DNA from: Melioribacter roseus
Lineage (GTDB): Bacteria > Bacteroidota > Ignavibacteria > Ignavibacteriales > Melioribacteraceae
Assembly (NCBI GenBank): GCA_020726285.1
Contig: DYSW01000001.1
Span: 62,001-126,000, forward strand
Reading direction: 5' to 3'
DNA length: 64,000 bases
Part shown: in pieces, positions 9,801-18,494 of the stretch
How positions within the stretch are numbered: position 1 is the first letter of the stretch
How the letters are laid out: every line of letters begins with the position of its first letter
Translations under genes and position numbers: made by a program
Notes under the pieces: model-generated
What the model was told of the DNA's origin: nothing
Database searches by the model: none
What the model saw: only the letters and a program-made list of their open reading frames with translations

Positions 9801-12800
9801 GATTTAGGAATTGACAGACTTGCAAGTGTTGCTGAACCAGGTTATGATGCTACATTAAATAAAGATCCTTCAAACGACAATTTTTCGTTAAATACAAATG
9901 CTGGCGATTATTCAAACATTAATAATACTGAAGGAAATTCAGTTTTAACCGATTTGGGAATAATTCCAGATACTGAAGATTTAAACAGAAGTTTTAACTT
10001 GGAAGTTGTAAATAGTTATTTCAGATATGAAATTTCATTGGACACTAATCGTTTAACAAATCAGTTTATTACTGGTGGTGGAAATAATGGTTGGTATCAA
10101 TTTAAAATTCCACTAAAAGATCACACTTCGATAGTTGGTTCCCCTACATTTACAAATGTTGAAGCAATGAGGATTTGGTTCCAAGATGTAGAATCTACTG
10201 TTGCAATGAGAATTACAGAATTTAATTTTGTGGGAAATCAATGGGAAGAATTGAAACTACAGACTCAAACTATTCCAGATGAAGTACTTTCTATTACTAC
10301 TGTAAGTATTGAAGAAAATCCAGAATATTATTTGCCCGATGGCGTTATTAGAGAAAAAGATAGAAGCCAAACCGACACAGAAGTAATGAAAAATGAACAA
10401 TCACTTTCACTAATTGTTGAAGATTTACCTGACGGTGAATATCGACAAGCTGTAAAATATTTACTTTCAAATCAGAAATTGGATATTTTTTCTTACAAAC
10501 AAATGAAGTTATTTTTTCACGGTGATGTAAATCCAACCAGCGACCAACTATCTTATGTTGACACTTTGGACGGAAATGAATACAATTCTTTAATTTATTT
10601 TCGTTTCGGAGCAGATACAGCCAACTATTACGAATATTCATTTCCATTAATTGAAGATTGGCAATCAATAACAATAAATCTTTCGGAACTTCCTCCGTTA
10701 AAAGAATTACGAACTAATTCCAACGAGATTTTCAGAATTCCAGTTGCTGGCAGAAATAATCATTTTTACGGTGTAAAAGGAAATCCTTCTTTAACCAAAA
10801 TATCATTTTTCTTAATTCGAATAGAAAATCCATCCGGAGTTGGTTCTGTATTTCCTACTTCTGGAAAAATTTGGGTTAATGAATTACGCGTTCTTGGCGC
10901 CGATGATACACCAGGTTGGGCATATACTGCTTCCTCTTCTGTGAAATTGGCTGATTTTATTACTGTTAGCGGAAACATCCGTCAGCAAGATCCATATTTC
11001 CATAAAGTAGCTGATAGATTTGGAACAAGAGAAAATAGAATTGGGTGGGGAATGGCAGTTGATATTAACTTTTTGAAATTAATGCCGTTCAATACCGAAG
11101 GAAGTAATTTATCAATGAATTACAATAGAACGGAAAATGTTACAAATCCGCTTTATATGCCTTCGAGTGATATTTCAGTCGAAAAAGTTGTACAACGCAC
11201 TCGAGAAAGTATTCTTGCAAATGGCGGTACAATTGACGATGCCGACAAAGCTGAAGATGCAATCAGAAAAGAAGTTCAATCGTTAAGTGTTAGTGAAGCC
11301 ATTACTTTCTCGAATATAAAAATTAAAATACCAGCAAGAGATTGGTATTTCGAGAAAACAATTAATTCATTATCATTCAACTACAATTATAGTCGCTCGA
11401 TGGGAAGAAATCCAACCACATTGTTCAACGAAATGTGGACTTGGAAAAGTGGAGGAAATTACCAAGCAAGTTTTTCCGAATATTTTGATTTCAAATTTGC
11501 TGATATTCCTTTACTTGGCGATGTTTTTACATATTTTGAAGATTATAAAAATGCTGGTTTTAGATTATTCCCTAATAATTTGAGTGCTGGCATTACGATG
11601 AATAGAAAATATAGTTATTCCCGTTCAAGAAATTCTGAAACTGAACCAACAATTTCTTCAGAATTTGTTTCATCGCGAACAGCCGGTTTTGATTGGACTT
11701 TTACTCAAAATGCTTTACTAAACCTGAGTTTAAAATATAATCTTACATTAAATTCTTCGTTAAATCATCTTTTATATGATAAAAATGAAAACCTAACGAA
11801 TGAGCAATGGATTTGGCAACAAATCTTTGCTGGTGATTATTTTGGTAAAACGAATAGTTACCAACAATCTTTTGGATTTCAAACAAAACCAAAATTACCT
11901 TCACTTTGGGGATTAAATCGATATTTTACAATTTCTGCAGGTTACAATGTTAGTTATTCTTGGCGAAACGATTTCAATAAAGAATTGCTTGGAAGAAGTG
12001 CAGGTTATAATTCTGGTTTAAGTACTAAACTAACTCTTAAATGGAAATCACTCACAGAACCACTATTTCCAAAAGAAACTGAAAAAAACACAAAAAGTGT
12101 TAAATCAAACACTATCAATAATCAAACAAAAACGCGTGGTAGAGAACGAAATTTAGACAGAGAGATGAACCAAACTGCTGCTGATTCTGCCAAAATTATT
12201 GCAGAAGCAAACGGTTTAATTGAAGTAACGGAAGAAGAAAAAACTTCAACCGCTATGAAATCGCTTTATTTAATGAGAGATATTGTAAAATGGACATTTT
12301 TTGATTATGAACAATTTTCATTTTCGTTTAATCAGAAAAATTCAATGGCAGCTGGGGGAATTTTAAGCAGTGGAACAGGATTTGTTAACTTTTGGGGAAT
12401 AAATGATCCAAGTTACGGACCAAGCAGATTGTTTATGTTAGGACTTTCAAACGATATTGGTCCGCGAGCACCAAACGCAAGTTTGGGTGAAAAATTTTCG
12501 CATTCGAATGATATAAGCATTTCTACACAGCGACCACTTGCTGAAGGTGTTGATATTACAATAGATTGGAATGTAAATTGGGATGTGAACAAAAGTTATA
12601 CTGTAAACACTGATGAAAATGGTGATATTACAATTGCATCACCAAGTATTAATGGAGCTACAAACCGTTCTTTCTTTACATTACCATACGGTTTATTAGG
12701 CGGAAGTGTAAAAACTGTGCATGAAAAATATGATCCAAATTCATCTGATCCAGCGGGAAGTTTATCAAATTCCTTTTTGACGGGAATGGAAGCACTTCCC

Positions 12801-13487
12801 TTTATGTCGAAATTACCATTTTTTCAGGATATCGCTAAATATATTCCCCAACCAAATTGGCGATTAACGTGGAATGGAATTGAAAAATATGGAATTTTTA
12901 AGGATTTAATAAAAAGAGCTAGCATTACCCACGGTTATACTTCATCTTATATTGAAGGATGGAAAATTAATTCTGACGGAAAAAATGTAATTCAAACACA
13001 AAAAGTAAACTATTCATTAGCTCCGCTTGTAGGTCTTTCGCTTACTTTCAACGAACTTTGGGGTGGAAATTTACGTGGTGATTTTAAGTTCAATATGAAA
13101 AACAATTACGATTTGGGAATTTCAACACGCACAATTACTGAAGGCGTTGCTAACGATATAAATCTACAGTTTGCATTCCAAAAATCTGGTTTTTCTATTC
13201 CGCTTTTTGGTTTAAATTTAAAAAATGATTTGGAATTTTCTTTTTCCTATACCAATGGAAGAAGTGCAGCAATTATTTATAAAATGGATGAATTTACTGA
13301 AGAAGGTGAACCGCAAGATGGCACAACGCGTGTTACAATGGAGCCGAGAGTAAAATATGTAATGAGTTCAAGAATTACAATCGAGATTTTCTACAAACGC
13401 TCGACAGTAGAACCGGAAGGTGCCTCAAAAATTCCACCGACAACCAGAAACGAAGCTGGTTTGGACGTTCACATTTCAATACAATAG
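6825..13487 (+). CDS. sprA: T9SS outer-membrane translocon protein SprA (Sov)
   Basis: A giant protein of at least 2220 residues matching SprA, the very large single-chain barrel through which T9SS cargo crosses the outer membrane. SprA-type features include a long N-terminal region, repeated short beta-strands, conserved patches such as YLDDFEGTKKTIPLG and GKIWVNELRVLG, and size close to the usual 2,300-2,500 residues. The only standard start giving the long frame is GTG at 6825, which falls inside the hydrophobic core of a signal peptide whose n-region (SILKKIILFAFVLVFIA) is encoded in frame upstream, back to a stop at 6744. The true start is therefore upstream: either a non-canonical ATT (6762, 6783 or 6789) or TTG 6731 plus a 1-nt shift in the T6 run at 6771-6776. 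PorX follows 8 bp downstream. Confidence 0.93.
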   Translation: MFIAKSEEMNFFGKKFLEVDSSPKLVNLFPIGDSTVQATDSIGNKKIVFTDSTARIHYFRYKPTTTFSTDIYEPHQTSFFAKPSQRFFQRIIEIDSVGNIVTIRELLNGKNFKEPLILTFDEYLERIVQANRRKIIENEAYKYSIKTEGDGLSSLLTDITNISIPLPSAGFLSIFGPPKISLRINGSVDIHGGWVNETTEGLTASLLGNTKNEPDFKQQVQVNVNGTIGDKLNISADWNTQNTFEYQNTLKIKYTGYDNEIIKSIEAGNVSLQTTSLIGGSEALFGIKAELQLGPFSLTTIASQKKGEVQEMNVKSGASSKDFTIHAWDYVENHFFLDKIYADTTEEFNFFNKYYNSTEFQPNYNQSFYKVKDVELWRKAQGSVDQSKDRKANLIIDLPQLQAGGVYPESYRDITQNGTPGRNEIGNRYEQLVERIDFIFEEYTGHVTILSTVNNNDIYGAAFRIEGPTTSPDDDILFGEFLEQIAADTSKVILLKLIKPSNLQPTGNYLEAWNLMLKNIYSLGGMEIQSGNFELDILYETPGKDPQNELNGVKLLNAFNLDNYSGEANEILKPDGKFDFFPGRTIISSRGEIVFPVLQPFGADFPKKLSSELKYQAVYDTTRSVAQNDQEKNRFRINGNYSASLSSTFSIGFNAIENSVKVYLGNRELSEGKDYQVDYNVGQVTIRNDAALVPGADLRITFEQNDLLSLASKTLVGARGVYEFNKNVNLGFTFMNMTQESLNDKVRLGEEPISNSIMGVDFNSTFDMPFVTKMLDNVMSTSTPSSFALKGEFAYIDPDPNTRKSTIVGDGSQSIAYLDDFEGTKKTIPLGISYTVWKDASFPESMIYHQNRKKMEIMNYKSKLLRFNKIPTDVNVTDIWPERDVAKENSQVTVMDIVFEPSTKGSYNYNEDWSETDSLNKNWGAMSYLLSSSSNNLEKEKIEYLEFWAQINSAPANAKMYLDLGLISEDVIPNNYFDTEDENDNDRLDNGEDLGIDRLASVAEPGYDATLNKDPSNDNFSLNTNAGDYSNINNTEGNSVLTDLGIIPDTEDLNRSFNLEVVNSYFRYEISLDTNRLTNQFITGGGNNGWYQFKIPLKDHTSIVGSPTFTNVEAMRIWFQDVESTVAMRITEFNFVGNQWEELKLQTQTIPDEVLSITTVSIEENPEYYLPDGVIREKDRSQTDTEVMKNEQSLSLIVEDLPDGEYRQAVKYLLSNQKLDIFSYKQMKLFFHGDVNPTSDQLSYVDTLDGNEYNSLIYFRFGADTANYYEYSFPLIEDWQSITINLSELPPLKELRTNSNEIFRIPVAGRNNHFYGVKGNPSLTKISFFLIRIENPSGVGSVFPTSGKIWVNELRVLGADDTPGWAYTASSSVKLADFITVSGNIRQQDPYFHKVADRFGTRENRIGWGMAVDINFLKLMPFNTEGSNLSMNYNRTENVTNPLYMPSSDISVEKVVQRTRESILANGGTIDDADKAEDAIRKEVQSLSVSEAITFSNIKIKIPARDWYFEKTINSLSFNYNYSRSMGRNPTTLFNEMWTWKSGGNYQASFSEYFDFKFADIPLLGDVFTYFEDYKNAGFRLFPNNLSAGITMNRKYSYSRSRNSETEPTISSEFVSSRTAGFDWTFTQNALLNLSLKYNLTLNSSLNHLLYDKNENLTNEQWIWQQIFAGDYFGKTNSYQQSFGFQTKPKLPSLWGLNRYFTISAGYNVSYSWRNDFNKELLGRSAGYNSGLSTKLTLKWKSLTEPLFPKETEKNTKSVKSNTINNQTKTRGRERNLDREMNQTAADSAKIIAEANGLIEVTEEEKTSTAMKSLYLMRDIVKWTFFDYEQFSFSFNQKNSMAAGGILSSGTGFVNFWGINDPSYGPSRLFMLGLSNDIGPRAPNASLGEKFSHSNDISISTQRPLAEGVDITIDWNVNWDVNKSYTVNTDENGDITIASPSINGATNRSFFTLPYGLLGGSVKTVHEKYDPNSSDPAGSLSNSFLTGMEALPFMSKLPFFQDIAKYIPQPNWRLTWNGIEKYGIFKDLIKRASITHGYTSSYIEGWKINSDGKNVIQTQKVNYSLAPLVGLSLTFNELWGGNLRGDFKFNMKNNYDLGISTRTITEGVANDINLQFAFQKSGFSIPLFGLNLKNDLEFSFSYTNGRSAAIIYKMDEFTEEGEPQDGTTRVTMEPRVKYVMSSRITIEIFYKRSTVEPEGASKIPPTTRNEAGLDVHISIQ

Positions 13488-13495
13488 AGAAAAAA

Positions 13496-15061
13496 ATGGA
13501 AAAACAAAGAATTCTTTGGATAGATGACGAGATCGAATTACTAAAATCGCACGTAATATTTTTAACAGAAAAAGGTTACGAAGTTGAAACAGTTACAAAC
13601 GGAGAAGATGGAATATTTAAAGTACGAGAAAAGGAATTTGACATAATTTTTCTTGATGAAATGATGCCGGGACTTGGCGGTTTGGCAACACTTTCGCAAA
13701 TCAAAGAAATCAAACCAAATATTCCAATCGTAATGGTTACAAAAAATGAAGAAGAATCGTTAATGAATGACGCAATTGGAAGCAAAATAAACGATTATCT
13801 TATTAAACCCGTCGTTCCATCTCAAATGTTAATGGCTTGTAAAAAGATATTAGACATAAAAGCAATCTCAAAGGAATACATTAAAAAAGATTATATGTCG
13901 GAATTCAACCGAATTACAATGAAATTAATGTCGGATAATGATTGGTTAGATTGGATTTCAATTTATAAAAGTTTAGTTAGTTGGGATTTGGAATTGGATG
14001 AACACCCAGAAATTGGTTTACGACAAACTTTGCAGGAACAATTTCGTGAAGCGAATAAAGAATTTTCAAAATACGTTGAAAAGAATTACTTAAAATGGAT
14101 CGAAAATCCCAGAAATGCACCGATTTTAAGTCCATTTGTTTTCCAAAACTTTGTGCTACCTGAACTCGAAAATCCTGAGGGTCCCATTTTTTATTTTGTG
14201 CTTGATTGTATGCGATTAGATCAATGGCATATTATTGAAAGAAATATTTTTGATTTGTTCAATATTCATAAAGATTACTACTTTTCTATGTTGCCAACTG
14301 CTACACCATATTCAAGAAATGCCCTTTTTTCAGGTCTTTATCCTTCAGAAATCGAGAAAAAATATCCAGAATATTGGGTAACGAGGAGTGAAAATGAAAA
14401 TCAGCTGAATAAATTTGAAAAAGAATTGCTCGATTTAATGCTGAATCGACATAAAGTTACTTTGAAAAATGAGTTAAAATATCTAAAAATCATTGATCCA
14501 GCAGTCGGAAGAGCCTTTGCACAAAACGTAAATTCGCATTCTAAAACAAGTTTTATGGCGGTTGTGTTAAATTTTTTAGATATGATTGTTCATAGCCGTT
14601 CTGATTCTGTAGTGCTAAAAGAAATTGCTCCGGATGAGGCTGCCTTTCGTTCATTAACTGAAAGCTGGTTTAAACATTCTTCTTTGCTCACAATTTTTCA
14701 AGTAATTTCAAAAATGCCAAATGCTAAAATAATTCTCACAACTGATCACGGAAGTATTCTTACAAAACGCGGTGCAAAAGTTTTAGGTGACAAAGAAGCA
14801 GCTAAAAATCTTCGATTTAAGTACGGAAGAAACCTTAAAACTGACGATAAAAATGCGATGTACATTAAAAATCCTTTAGAATATAAATTGCCTGAATTAA
14901 GTGTAACAACAAGCTATATTATTGCAAAAGAAGATTATTTTTTTGTTTATCCTACCGATTATCACAAATTTTTGAATTACTACAAAGATACTTTTCAACA
15001 CGGTGGAATTTCGATGGAAGAAATGATTTTGCCAATTGTAATTTTAGAGAGTAAAGTATAG
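13496..15061 (+). CDS. porX: T9SS response regulator PorX (receiver plus PglZ phosphodiesterase domain)
   Basis: A 521-residue protein with an N-terminal receiver domain: acidic D10/D11, phospho-acceptor D54 in FLDEMMPG, T82 and K104 in YLIKP. A helical linker follows, then a C-terminal PglZ/alkaline-phosphatase-fold domain (VLDCMRLDQW from about 235, LPTAT at 266-270, TTDHGS, a late HGG motif). This is the PorX architecture. In Porphyromonas and Flavobacterium PorX works with the sensor PorY and an ECF sigma factor to control T9SS genes, and its PglZ domain has phosphodiesterase activity. It follows sprA by 8 bp. No porY or sigP is in the window. Confidence 0.92.
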   Translation: MEKQRILWIDDEIELLKSHVIFLTEKGYEVETVTNGEDGIFKVREKEFDIIFLDEMMPGLGGLATLSQIKEIKPNIPIVMVTKNEEESLMNDAIGSKINDYLIKPVVPSQMLMACKKILDIKAISKEYIKKDYMSEFNRITMKLMSDNDWLDWISIYKSLVSWDLELDEHPEIGLRQTLQEQFREANKEFSKYVEKNYLKWIENPRNAPILSPFVFQNFVLPELENPEGPIFYFVLDCMRLDQWHIIERNIFDLFNIHKDYYFSMLPTATPYSRNALFSGLYPSEIEKKYPEYWVTRSENENQLNKFEKELLDLMLNRHKVTLKNELKYLKIIDPAVGRAFAQNVNSHSKTSFMAVVLNFLDMIVHSRSDSVVLKEIAPDEAAFRSLTESWFKHSSLLTIFQVISKMPNAKIILTTDHGSILTKRGAKVLGDKEAAKNLRFKYGRNLKTDDKNAMYIKNPLEYKLPELSVTTSYIIAKEDYFFVYPTDYHKFLNYYKDTFQHGGISMEEMILPIVILESKV

Positions 15062-15483
15062 TGCACGAGTTTATTTTTGAAATATCTTCAGAAGATGATA
15101 CTCGAAAAGCTGCTCAGTTTTTTGCTAAAAATCTAAAATCTGGTGATATTGTTCTATTAAATGGAAATCTTGGTTCAGGAAAAACATTTTTTGTTAGAGA
15201 AATTCTTAAATATTTTAATTATAGTGATGTAACTTCACCCACATTTTCAATTGTTAATGAATATAACGCTGATATTAAATGTTATCATTTTGATTTTTAT
15301 CGAATTAAAAATGAAATGGAATTACATGATATTGGAATCTCGGATTATTTATCAGATTCTGAAGCAATTTCTTTCATTGAATGGGCAGAAATGTTTCCTT
15401 CAATTGTTTATAATTACAATTATCTTGTGCAAATTCAATTAAATAATGAACAAAGAACGATAATTATAAGAAAATACAAGTAA
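15061..15483 (+). CDS. tsaE: tRNA threonylcarbamoyladenosine biosynthesis ATPase TsaE
   Basis: A 140-residue P-loop protein: Walker A GNLGSGKT near residues 35-42, VTSPTFSIVNEY switch-like motif, YHFDFYRI Walker B-like strand and FIEWAE. These are the signature elements of TsaE, which with TsaB and TsaD makes t6A37 in ANN-decoding tRNAs. It starts with GTG whose G is the last base of the porX TAG (TAGTG), a coupled junction. Standard length. In many Bacteroidota tsaE also sits next to porX, so this is conserved context. Confidence 0.95.
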   Translation: MHEFIFEISSEDDTRKAAQFFAKNLKSGDIVLLNGNLGSGKTFFVREILKYFNYSDVTSPTFSIVNEYNADIKCYHFDFYRIKNEMELHDIGISDYLSDSEAISFIEWAEMFPSIVYNYNYLVQIQLNNEQRTIIIRKYK

Positions 15484-15522
15484 AACAAATAAGAAAAATA
15501 TTTCTCTTTTAGTAAAAATGAT

Positions 15523-15551
15523 TTGTATGTCGAATTAATTTATTATATTTA
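15523..15551 (+). promoter_or_regulatory. Candidate promoter of the porin-like gene
   Basis: TTG (15523-15525), 18-nt gap, TATATTTA (15544-15551), one mismatch from TAnnTTTG. A start site about 6 nt downstream would place the strong stem-loop at 15556-15580 at the very 5' end of the mRNA. Confidence 0.4.
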
Positions 15552-15555
15552 ACAC

Positions 15556-15580
15556 ATAACTCGAAAAGATTTCGGGTTAT
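15556..15580 (+). promoter_or_regulatory. 5' UTR stem-loop upstream of the porin-like gene
   Basis: ATAACTCGAAA (15556-15566) pairs with TTTCGGGTTAT (15570-15580): 11 bp including one G-T pair, with a 3-nt loop. No U-tract follows, so it is not a terminator. It lies about 60 nt before the ATG and 73 nt after the end of tsaE. A role as an mRNA-stabilising 5' hairpin, as known for the E. coli ompA 5' UTR, is inferred. Confidence 0.5.
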
Positions 15581-15638
15581 AGTTTTGTTCATTATTTATT
15601 TACTAACAAACAATCCAAAAATTCTTATAGGAGGATTT

Positions 15639-16727
15639 ATGAAAAAACTATTTTCCATCCTTGCAGTTGTAGTTATGATGGGATTTATGAGTAACTTATT
15701 TGCACAAATTTCGTATTCAGGTGGAGTTGAATTTGGTCCAAGATACGATATGAAAAATTTTGGTGATTACTCCGGAACAAACTCCAAAGATGTTTATTAC
15801 ATGTTAAAATCGTCATTCAATATTGACGCAAATATTGGTGATGGTTGGTATGGTAAAGTACAACTCGGACATTATGGTTATGCAGGTGCTACATGGACAA
15901 ATGACGCTACTGCAAATACTGGAAGTTCAGTTTTTAAAAATGATCTTATAGTACGCCCAACAGTTAACTTTAACCAAATGTTTTTAGGTTATAAAACTGA
16001 AAATTGGGGATTTGAAGCTGGTATTATTCCAGTAAATGCTATAGCAAATCCAATGTTTGATATTCATTATTTACCAAGTGATATGGTTGACATTCCTTTT
16101 GCCGTTTTCAGATTGAACAGTTTAACTGGAGCAAAAGCTTGGGTTAATGCTGGTCCTGGCAAATTAAATGTGTTAGTTTCAAAAGATGATAATGAAACTT
16201 ATTTAGAATCAAATCCTTCAGGAGATGTAACTTCAGATTTGCATGATATTTACACATTCAATTTTGATTATGATTTCAACCTAATGGGTTTCGGTATTCA
16301 ACCTGCATTATTTTATACTTATGCAAGTGAATCTATCGCTGCTCCTATGACTTATGGTGTTAATTTAACTACTCCTAAATTTGCTGGTTTTGGTTTTGGT
16401 TTTAGCTATGCTATGACTTCAAATACAGTAGACGGAACATCACAATATGATGGTAATTTGATGAGAGTTAAAGCAATGGGAAAAATTGGTCCTGGGTCTT
16501 TAACTGCTTGGTATGATATGGCAAACAGAGCAGATGATCCTGATGGTTCAAACGTTGAACATGCTTATAGCTATATACACGTTCAATATGCTGTAGAACT
16601 CTATAAAGGCGATAATGGTTCAGTTTCAATTATGCCACGTTGGAGATATACTACAGACGTTGTTGATGAAGCAAAAGATTATTCACGTCATAAATTTGAA
16701 TTATTTGTAATGTCTTCGTTCAAATAA
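15639..16727 (+). CDS. Outer-membrane porin-like beta-barrel protein
   Basis: A 362-residue protein starting at an ATG with a perfect AGGAGG 4 nt upstream; a longer upstream frame (15585) lacks these signals. It has a signal peptide (MKKLFSILAVVVMMGFMSNL, cleaved near FAQ) and a mature part of alternating strands with aromatic girdles, Gly/Asn/Asp-rich turns and no recognisable enzyme motif, as expected for a monomeric or trimeric porin. Substrate unknown. The strong ribosome site, own promoter, 5' stem-loop and own terminator suggest a highly expressed monocistronic envelope protein. Confidence 0.75.
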   Translation: MKKLFSILAVVVMMGFMSNLFAQISYSGGVEFGPRYDMKNFGDYSGTNSKDVYYMLKSSFNIDANIGDGWYGKVQLGHYGYAGATWTNDATANTGSSVFKNDLIVRPTVNFNQMFLGYKTENWGFEAGIIPVNAIANPMFDIHYLPSDMVDIPFAVFRLNSLTGAKAWVNAGPGKLNVLVSKDDNETYLESNPSGDVTSDLHDIYTFNFDYDFNLMGFGIQPALFYTYASESIAAPMTYGVNLTTPKFAGFGFGFSYAMTSNTVDGTSQYDGNLMRVKAMGKIGPGSLTAWYDMANRADDPDGSNVEHAYSYIHVQYAVELYKGDNGSVSIMPRWRYTTDVVDEAKDYSRHKFELFVMSSFK

Positions 16728-16749
16728 GAAAAAATATTTCAAATTTTTC

Positions 16750-16783
16750 AAAAAAGGGAGATTGATTAATCTCCCTTTTTTAT
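16750..16783 (+). terminator. Rho-independent terminator of the porin-like gene
   Basis: AAAAAAGGGAGATT (16750-16763) pairs perfectly with AATCTCCCTTTTTT (16768-16781) around a GATT loop; the T-tract continues. It lies 23 bp after the porin stop and may also end leftward transcripts from the tRNA. Confidence 0.92.
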
Positions 16784-16826
16784 TTTAAATATTTAATATT
16801 CTGTGGGGAAATTGAAGAGTTTTATG

Positions 16827-16897
16827 CTGCCCCGTCAAGATTTGAACTCGAACGAACAGATCCAGAGTCTGTTGTGCTACCATTACACCACGGGGCA
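16827..16897 (-). tRNA. tRNA-Gln (anticodon CTG)
   Basis: Read on the minus strand from 16897, the acceptor TGCCCCG pairs with CGGGGCA. D-arm GTG/CAC encloses a TAATGGTAG loop. The anticodon stem ACAGA/TCTGT encloses CTCTGGA, giving anticodon CTG at 16863-16865. A 4-nt variable loop and T-arm TCGAG/CTTGA with TTCAAAT loop follow. The discriminator is G and no CCA is encoded. U1 and this D-loop are typical of tRNA-Gln. CTG reads CAG; a TTG-anticodon tRNA-Gln would be expected elsewhere. Confidence 0.93.
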
Positions 16898-16907
16898 AAA
16901 AGGACTG

Positions 16908-16939
16908 CAAATATATTTAAGTAGCTAGCTAAAATCAAA
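16908..16939 (-). promoter_or_regulatory. Bacteroidota-type promoter of tRNA-Gln
   Basis: On the minus strand TTTG (16939-16936), a 20-nt spacer and TATATTTG (16915-16908) match the Bacteroidota vegetative consensus exactly. The -7 box ends 10 nt before the mature tRNA 5' end at 16897, so the start site would fall a few nucleotides upstream of the tRNA. Confidence 0.7.
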
Positions 16940-17007
16940 TTTGGCTATTTCTTTTTTTGATTTGCAGCACAATTTCAGTAAATTATGCACTCAATTTTTG
17001 AGGATTT

Positions 17008-17883
17008 ATGATTCGAAGTATGACTGGTTACGGAAAGGCATCAAGAGAAATATCAAATTTTGTTTTGGAAATAGAAATTAAAAGTTTGAATAATCGTTTT
17101 CTTGAGATTGTTACTCGGATACCAAAAGAATTTTCAGCTAAAGAGTATGAAATTCGCAATTTGATTAGAAATAATATTCAACGTGGAAAAATTTCCTTTT
17201 CTATGAATATCGCTTACTTAAATACAGAAGATAATTCTTCCAATCTGAATGATAAAGCTGTTGAAAAAGCAATCGAATTACTAAATCGAATTAAAAATCT
17301 AACTGGAAATGACGAAAAAATAACATTAAATCATATTCTCCAACTACAAAATCTATTTATTGAAGAAAATGGAGATGCTGATGAAAACTTGTTCAAACAA
17401 GTTGAAGAAACTATTCTTTCTGCAGTAAATTGTATGAATTTAATGCGTGAAAAGGAAGGTTCGGAATTAATTTCAGATTTGAATGAGAGAATTAGCATAA
17501 TTGAAAATAAAGTAATTGAAATAGAAAATTTGTTGAAATCGCAAGTAACTTCATATTTTGAAAGACTAAAAGAAAGAACAAATCAGTTAATTGCCGATTT
17601 TTCACAATTTGATGATAGATTAAATTTAGAATTAGCTTTACTTTCTGAAAAATATGATACTTCTGAAGAAATTGTTAGACTTAAAAGCCACATAAAACAA
17701 TTCAGAGAAATAATTTCGAAAGAACAAGAAGTTGGAAAAAGATTAAACTTTTTACTTCAGGAAATGAATCGCGAAGCAAATACAATAAACAGCAAATCGA
17801 TTTCGACAGAAATATCGTACAGTGGATTAACAATTAAAGAAGAACTTGAAAAAATCCGCGAACAAGTACAAAATATTGAATAA
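17008..17883 (+). CDS. yicC: YicC family endoribonuclease
   Basis: A 291-residue YicC/YloC protein with the invariant N-terminal RSMTGYG motif, KSLNNRFLE, and the C-terminal LNFLLQEMNREANTI signature. YicC proteins are endoribonucleases involved in stress and small-RNA turnover in E. coli. It sits immediately before gmk and rpoZ, a gene order very common in bacteria. ATG start follows TTTTTGAGG. Length is typical. Confidence 0.95.
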   Translation: MIRSMTGYGKASREISNFVLEIEIKSLNNRFLEIVTRIPKEFSAKEYEIRNLIRNNIQRGKISFSMNIAYLNTEDNSSNLNDKAVEKAIELLNRIKNLTGNDEKITLNHILQLQNLFIEENGDADENLFKQVEETILSAVNCMNLMREKEGSELISDLNERISIIENKVIEIENLLKSQVTSYFERLKERTNQLIADFSQFDDRLNLELALLSEKYDTSEEIVRLKSHIKQFREIISKEQEVGKRLNFLLQEMNREANTINSKSISTEISYSGLTIKEELEKIREQVQNIE

Positions 17884-17926
17884 GTTAAATTAAGTTTACA
17901 GAAGTAATTAGTGAGTTTTCGGACAG

Positions 17927-18484
17927 ATGGAAAATAAATTATTTGTTTTTTCGGCACCTAGCGGAACTGGAAAAACTACAATCGTTAAATATTTACTTGC
18001 CCAAATGTCAAATGTTGTATTTTCGATTTCGGCAACTACTAGAAAAGCCAGACAAGGCGAAGTTGAAGGACGTGATTATTTTTTTATATCTGAAGAAGAA
18101 TTCATAAAAAAAATAAAAGAAAATTCTTTCCTTGAATGGGAAAAATTTTACGATTATTACTACGGAACATTAAAATCGTTTGTAGATGAAAATATCTCAA
18201 AAGGGTTTAATGTTTTTCTTGAAGTTGACGTTAAAGGTGCAATCGAAATTAAAAGAAAATGTCCCGAAGCAGTTACAATATTTTTTGCTCCACCAAGTTT
18301 AGAAGAATTAGAAAAAAGACTTAGAAAAAGAAATACAGATTCACCAGAAGATTTGATTAAAAGAATAGAACGAGCTTCGCTTGAAATGAGTTACCAAGAT
18401 AAATTTGATTTTTGCATAATAAATGATGATTTAATACTCGCAAAAAACCAAGCCTTTGAAATTGTAAATAATAATATGAAATAA
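17927..18484 (+). CDS. gmk: Guanylate kinase
   Basis: A 185-residue GMP kinase converting GMP to GDP with ATP. The P-loop SAPSGTGKTT lies at about residues 9-18. GMP-binding elements follow (SATTRKARQGEVEGRDYFF) and EVDVKGAIEIK carries the Walker B region. The length is in the normal range. It lies between yicC and rpoZ, as in many bacteria. Confidence 0.97.
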   Translation: MENKLFVFSAPSGTGKTTIVKYLLAQMSNVVFSISATTRKARQGEVEGRDYFFISEEEFIKKIKENSFLEWEKFYDYYYGTLKSFVDENISKGFNVFLEVDVKGAIEIKRKCPEAVTIFFAPPSLEELEKRLRKRNTDSPEDLIKRIERASLEMSYQDKFDFCIINDDLILAKNQAFEIVNNNMK

Positions 18485-18494
18485 AGAGGATTAT

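Noticed and set aside
9505-9825. Leftward open frames inside sprA (here and at 7244, 8987, 10348, 10766)
   Set aside because: All lie opposite a continuous 2220-codon sprA frame and have no signals of their own.
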